Source of the DNA: Thalassospira sp. TSL5-1
GTDB lineage: Bacteria; Pseudomonadota; Alphaproteobacteria; Rhodospirillales; Thalassospiraceae
NCBI RefSeq assembly: GCF_001907695.1
Contig: NZ_KV880638.1
Location: 558,882-622,881, forward strand
Direction: 5' to 3'
Length of the DNA stretch: 64,000 nucleotides
Below are positions 60,933-64,000 of this stretch, one piece after another; position 1 is the first letter of the stretch, and the number at the start of each line of letters is the position of its first letter. The position numbers and the translations under genes were made by a program. The notes beneath the pieces were generated by a model. The model saw only the letters and a list, made by a program, of their open reading frames with translations. It ran no database searches and had not been told where the DNA came from.

Positions 60933-62123
60933 GTGGACATTCTGTTTCAGGACTGGATCAATCTGATCCTGCGCTGGGCGCATGTGATTACGGGTATCGC
61001 GTGGATTGGCTCGTCATTTTATTTTGTCTGGCTGGACCTGTCGCTGCGCAAGCGACCCGGTATGGATGAGGGGGTCTATGGCGAAGCCTGGATGGTGCAT
61101 GGCGGTGGTTTTTACCATGTCAATAAATGGATGGTGGCACCCGCCAAAATGCCCGATGACCTGCACTGGTTCAAATACGAGGCCTATTTCACCTGGCTGA
61201 CCGGCTTTGCCCTGCTGGTGACGATGTATTACTGGAGTGCGGAATCCTACCTGATTGATCCATCGGTGATGCCGATGACCAAATGGGATGCGATCCTGAC
61301 CGGGTTGATGAGCCTAGTTGCGGGCTGGTTTATTTATGATTTGATCTGCAAAAGCCCGATTGGCCGGAAAACCAGCACCCTTGCGGTGGCGCTGTTTATT
61401 CAGATCATGGCCTTTGCCTGGCTTTACACCCATGTCTTTAGCGGGCGTGGCGCGTTTATTCATGTTGGCGCGCTGATCGGCACCATCATGGCGGCAAACG
61501 TGTTTCGCATCATCATTCCCAATCAGAAAAAGGTTGTCGCCTCGCTGATGGCCGGGGAAAAACCGGACCCGGCACTGGGTTTGCAAGCCAAGCAGCGTTC
61601 AACGCACAATAACTATCTCACCCTGCCGGTGCTGGCGATGATGATCAGCAACCATTACCCGATGACCTATGCCCATGACCATTCCTGGATCGTGATTGGT
61701 CTGATCCTGATTGTTGGCGGGTTGGTGCGGCATTTTTTCAATACCCGCAATGCGGGCGGCAGTGGCAGCGCCATTGCCTGGCAATTGCCCGCTGCTGCCG
61801 TTTTCATGGCAATTTTGGTGGTGTTTGTTTCTTACGATCCCAATGCGCCACGCGCGGGCGATGTGATTTCCTCAAGCGAGGCGATTGGCATTATTCAAAC
61901 CCGCTGTGCCGTTTGCCATTCCGCGCATCCGACCGAGGATGGCTTTGACGAAGCCCCGGCCGGGGTGATGTTTGATAACCTTGATCAGGTCCATGCCAAT
62001 GCGCAGCGCATTATGGCCCAGGCGGTGATTGGCAAATCCATGCCGCTGGGCAATTTGACCGAAATGACCGACGATGAACGGGCAAAGCTTGGTCAGTGGA
62101 TCCGGGCGAAAATGCCGGACTAG
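60933..62123 (+). CDS. puuD: Urate hydroxylase PuuD (membrane urate oxidase with cytochrome c)
   Basis: Integral-membrane urate oxidase converting urate to 5-hydroxyisourate. The first 300 residues form about eight helices with WAHVITGIAWIGSSFYFVWL, HGGGFYHVNKWMVAP and NNYLTLPVLAMMISNHYPM, and the C-terminal domain has the heme-binding CAVCHSAHP, so electrons pass to the respiratory chain rather than making hydrogen peroxide. The start is a GTG; the first residues DILFQDWINLILRWAHV match PuuD. It supplies the one purine step missing from the main island 10 kb upstream. Confidence 0.94.
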   Translation: MDILFQDWINLILRWAHVITGIAWIGSSFYFVWLDLSLRKRPGMDEGVYGEAWMVHGGGFYHVNKWMVAPAKMPDDLHWFKYEAYFTWLTGFALLVTMYYWSAESYLIDPSVMPMTKWDAILTGLMSLVAGWFIYDLICKSPIGRKTSTLAVALFIQIMAFAWLYTHVFSGRGAFIHVGALIGTIMAANVFRIIIPNQKKVVASLMAGEKPDPALGLQAKQRSTHNNYLTLPVLAMMISNHYPMTYAHDHSWIVIGLILIVGGLVRHFFNTRNAGGSGSAIAWQLPAAAVFMAILVVFVSYDPNAPRAGDVISSSEAIGIIQTRCAVCHSAHPTEDGFDEAPAGVMFDNLDQVHANAQRIMAQAVIGKSMPLGNLTEMTDDERAKLGQWIRAKMPD

Positions 62124-62154
62124 ACCCTCTTCCATTTGGGTTGACGCCGCCATC

Positions 62155-62190
62155 AAACAGGGATGACCAAGTGGCATCCCTGTTTGTATT
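62155..62190. terminator. Bidirectional terminator between puuD and the MBL-fold gene
   Basis: AAACAGGGATG pairs perfectly with CATCCCTGTTT (11 bases, 9-base loop), with T-rich sequence on the right and matching A-rich sequence on the left, between convergent genes. Confidence 0.85.
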
Positions 62191-62196
62191 TGCGGC

Positions 62197-63108
62197 TTAT
62201 TCAGGGCTGTTTTCAAAAGCAACCGGGTGCCAGCAATAGGCATTTTCATGTTGATGGCGCGAAACATGGCCCAAGCCCGGAAAGGCAATGTGGCTGCCTG
62301 CCACCAGGCAGTTTTTCTGCGCGGCCAGGTCCAGGGCCTGTTTGCGACTGCTAATGGCGACCCTGGCATCAACATCAAAACAAATGGCGATATCGGGGTC
62401 TTCAAATTGAAGGACGTCACCGTGCATTATATCGCCCCAGCAGAAAACATCACTCGCCCCCGTTTTAATGATAATGCCGCTATGCCCCGGTGAATGGCCG
62501 GGCAGCAGAGCAGAGCGGGCAATGCCGGGAAGCGGGGCTTCGTTATCATTAAACAGGGTAACGCGTCCGACATCGGCATAGGGGGTGATGCAGGCCATCG
62601 CATTTTTGAAATGCGGCTTCATGGGGGCGGGTGCCTTTGCCATTTGCGCGGGGTCCAGGAAAAAATCGGCATCGCGTTTGGGGATATGCACACGGGCATT
62701 GGCAAATGCCATGTCACCGTTGCGGATTAACCCGCCAAAATGGTCACTATGCAGGTGGGTCAGGATAATATCATCGACCTGATCAGGATGATATCCCGCC
62801 GCCTGAAGGTTGCCCGCCAGTTGGCCTAGCGCCGGGCCGCCCAAATCGCCGCTGCCGGTATCAATCAGGATGACGTGGCTATGTTGCACAATCAAAAATG
62901 CGTTAAAGGCCCCCGGCGCTGGCAGTTCCTGCCGGTGTGCGCTTAGCCTTTCGCGCACATGTTCGGGCGTGGTGTTCAGATACAGCTTGTCTAGCGGAAA
63001 GGGCAGGCTGCCATCACACAGGGCGATGATGGCGGTGTTACCCTGCCGGGTGAGGTGAAATCCCGGGGCGGCATTGGGGCGGGCAGGGTGATGGGCTGAA
63101 ACGTCCAT
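62197..63108 (-). CDS. MBL-fold metallo-hydrolase
   Basis: A 303-residue metallo-beta-lactamase-fold hydrolase. The zinc motif is THLHSDHFGG (HxHxDH) near residue 120; further ligands lie in LLPGHSPGHSGI and WGDIMHGD. Members include lactonases, thioesterases and arylsulfatases, so the substrate is open. No signal peptide. It is divergent from a LysR gene 123 bases away, presumably its regulator. Confidence 0.9.
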   Translation of the reverse strand: MDVSAHHPARPNAAPGFHLTRQGNTAIIALCDGSLPFPLDKLYLNTTPEHVRERLSAHRQELPAPGAFNAFLIVQHSHVILIDTGSGDLGGPALGQLAGNLQAAGYHPDQVDDIILTHLHSDHFGGLIRNGDMAFANARVHIPKRDADFFLDPAQMAKAPAPMKPHFKNAMACITPYADVGRVTLFNDNEAPLPGIARSALLPGHSPGHSGIIIKTGASDVFCWGDIMHGDVLQFEDPDIAICFDVDARVAISSRKQALDLAAQKNCLVAGSHIAFPGLGHVSRHQHENAYCWHPVAFENSPE

Positions 63109-63231
63109 GATGGTTTCCTGTTTGATCTGTTTGATTTCTGCTGGCAGGGGGCAGGCAGGGCGGTTGATGCTTTTGAATTCGTGTCAAACAGGGTATATCT
63201 GCCATTATCATCAATCAAATCGATGCGGGTA

Positions 63232-64000
63232 ATGAAAAACATCGACCATTTCAATTTGCGGTCCTTTGACCTGAATTTGCTGGTGGCCTTTGATGCGCTG
63301 ATCAGCGAAGGCAGTGTGACCCGTGCGGCCGAAAAGCTGCGGATCGGCCAGCCCGCCATGAGCCACAGCCTGGCAACCCTGCGCCTGTTATTGGGCGACG
63401 ATCTTTTTGTGCGTATGGGCCAGAAAATGCAGCCAACCGCCCGGGCGCAAAGCCTGGCAGGTCCCATACGCGAGGCCCTGCATCAGGCCCAGGCTGCCCT
63501 GAAAGTGGGCCTGCATTTTGACCCGTCAACGGAAAAGCGGGTTTTTCGCATTGGTGTTTCCGATGAAATGGCACAGGTGCTTTTGCCCGCTTTGATGGCC
63601 GATCTGGCGCAAAAGGCACCCCATATTGGCATTTTGACCCGCGATCTAAGCCTGGCAACGGTTGAGCAGTTGCTAAGCCGCAGCGAGATTGATGTGGCCG
63701 TTGGTGTGCCCTATGTTCCGCAAGGGGCGTTTATGGGCGAGCGCCTGTTTGAGGCAGAGGCCTGTTGCTGTTTTCGCTCCGATCTGATTGGCCTTAAGGG
63801 GGCCTTAGATGATGCGGCCTATTTTGCGGGCCGCCATGCCGTGTTTTCACAAGTGGGCGATATATCAGGATGCGTTGGCGAAATTTACCGCGCAACCGGC
63901 CATGTGCTTGATGTTGGTTTTGCCGCACCGGCCTTTTTGCCCTTGCTGGCCGTGGCGGCACAGGCCCCCCTGATTGCCACCGTCCCCGCAAGGATTGCCC
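63232..64000 (+). CDS. LysR-family regulator, 3' end outside window
   Basis: LysR regulator with 256 codons visible and no stop before the window ends. DNA-binding part: FDLNLLVAFDALISEGSVTR, then QPAMSHSLATLRLLLGDDLF; effector domain from residue 95 (KRVFRIGVSDEMAQVLLPAL). The N-terminal NLRSFDLNLLVAFDAL type belongs to the NodD/PcpR-like subgroup. It probably controls the divergent MBL-fold gene. Confidence 0.92.
   Translation, partial: MKNIDHFNLRSFDLNLLVAFDALISEGSVTRAAEKLRIGQPAMSHSLATLRLLLGDDLFVRMGQKMQPTARAQSLAGPIREALHQAQAALKVGLHFDPSTEKRVFRIGVSDEMAQVLLPALMADLAQKAPHIGILTRDLSLATVEQLLSRSEIDVAVGVPYVPQGAFMGERLFEAEACCCFRSDLIGLKGALDDAAYFAGRHAVFSQVGDISGCVGEIYRATGHVLDVGFAAPAFLPLLAVAAQAPLIATVPARIA

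Noticed and set aside
62197-63108. Acyl-homoserine lactone lactonase (quorum quenching) assignment for the MBL-fold gene
   Set aside because: HxHxDH is common to the whole fold; no further residues specific to lactonases could be recognised, and no LuxI-type gene is nearby.

Overview
The window reads as chromosomal DNA of a heterotrophic alphaproteobacterium. Pointers are the PuuD-type urate oxidase with its own cytochrome c domain, the mesaconyl-CoA hydratase family, the compact pspF/pspABC locus and the succinate dehydrogenase order sdhCDAB. Codon use is moderately GC-rich. A Rhodospirillales member such as Thalassospira would fit, but that is a guess from overall look. I saw no rRNA, tRNA, CRISPR array, insertion sequence or origin. 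Genes are dense on both strands; both end genes (a TRAP permease and a LysR regulator) run off the window.

Layout. 0-7 kb: TRAP permease, then a branched-chain acyl-CoA block (PaaI thioesterase, isovaleryl-CoA dehydrogenase, thiolase, beta carbonic anhydrase, second acyl-CoA dehydrogenase) preceded by a perfect 8+2+8 palindrome resembling a LiuR-type operator. 7-12 kb: an ABC-F ATPase and the phage-shock locus pspF / pspABC with a textbook sigma-54 promoter between the divergent units. 12-14 kb: a LysR regulator divergent from an Asp-nucleophile alpha/beta hydrolase. 14-21 kb: an accessory island with lower GC in its middle, holding an AAA ATPase, a secreted EndoU-type nuclease, two tandem paralogous envelope proteins, a Tle1-like (DUF2235) lipase and a DUF4123 type VI effector chaperone with an extra N-terminal region and a decayed partial copy of itself next door. 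This looks like orphan type VI cargo and is the strongest candidate for a poorly described system. 21-26.5 kb: serine hydrolase, then a MarR / FUSC / DUF1656 / HlyD efflux operon. 26.8-28.8 kb: malyl-CoA lyase/thioesterase-like protein and mesaconyl-CoA hydratase. 29-32.4 kb: sdhCDAB. 32.5-37 kb: FMN reductase, DUF4153-like membrane protein, TPR lipoprotein, HAD hydrolase.

37-51.5 kb is a nearly complete purine-to-glyoxylate island: puuE, uraD, alc and allA on the minus strand; uraH, xdhABC, a guanine deaminase-like gene and a four-gene BMP-type ABC importer on the plus strand. The urate oxidase puuD lies 10 kb further on. Together these would import purines or nucleosides, deaminate guanine, oxidise xanthine to urate, open it through 5-hydroxyisourate and OHCU to allantoin, and split allantoate to urea and glyoxylate.

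51.5-64 kb: a LuxR-type regulator, a lipoprotein, a PAS protein followed by a soluble chemoreceptor (a split Aer-like pair), a histone-deacetylase-fold protein whose zinc-ligand positions look substituted, a LysR / CidA-LrgB cluster, LysR + puuD, and an MBL-fold hydrolase divergent from a LysR gene that continues past the right edge.
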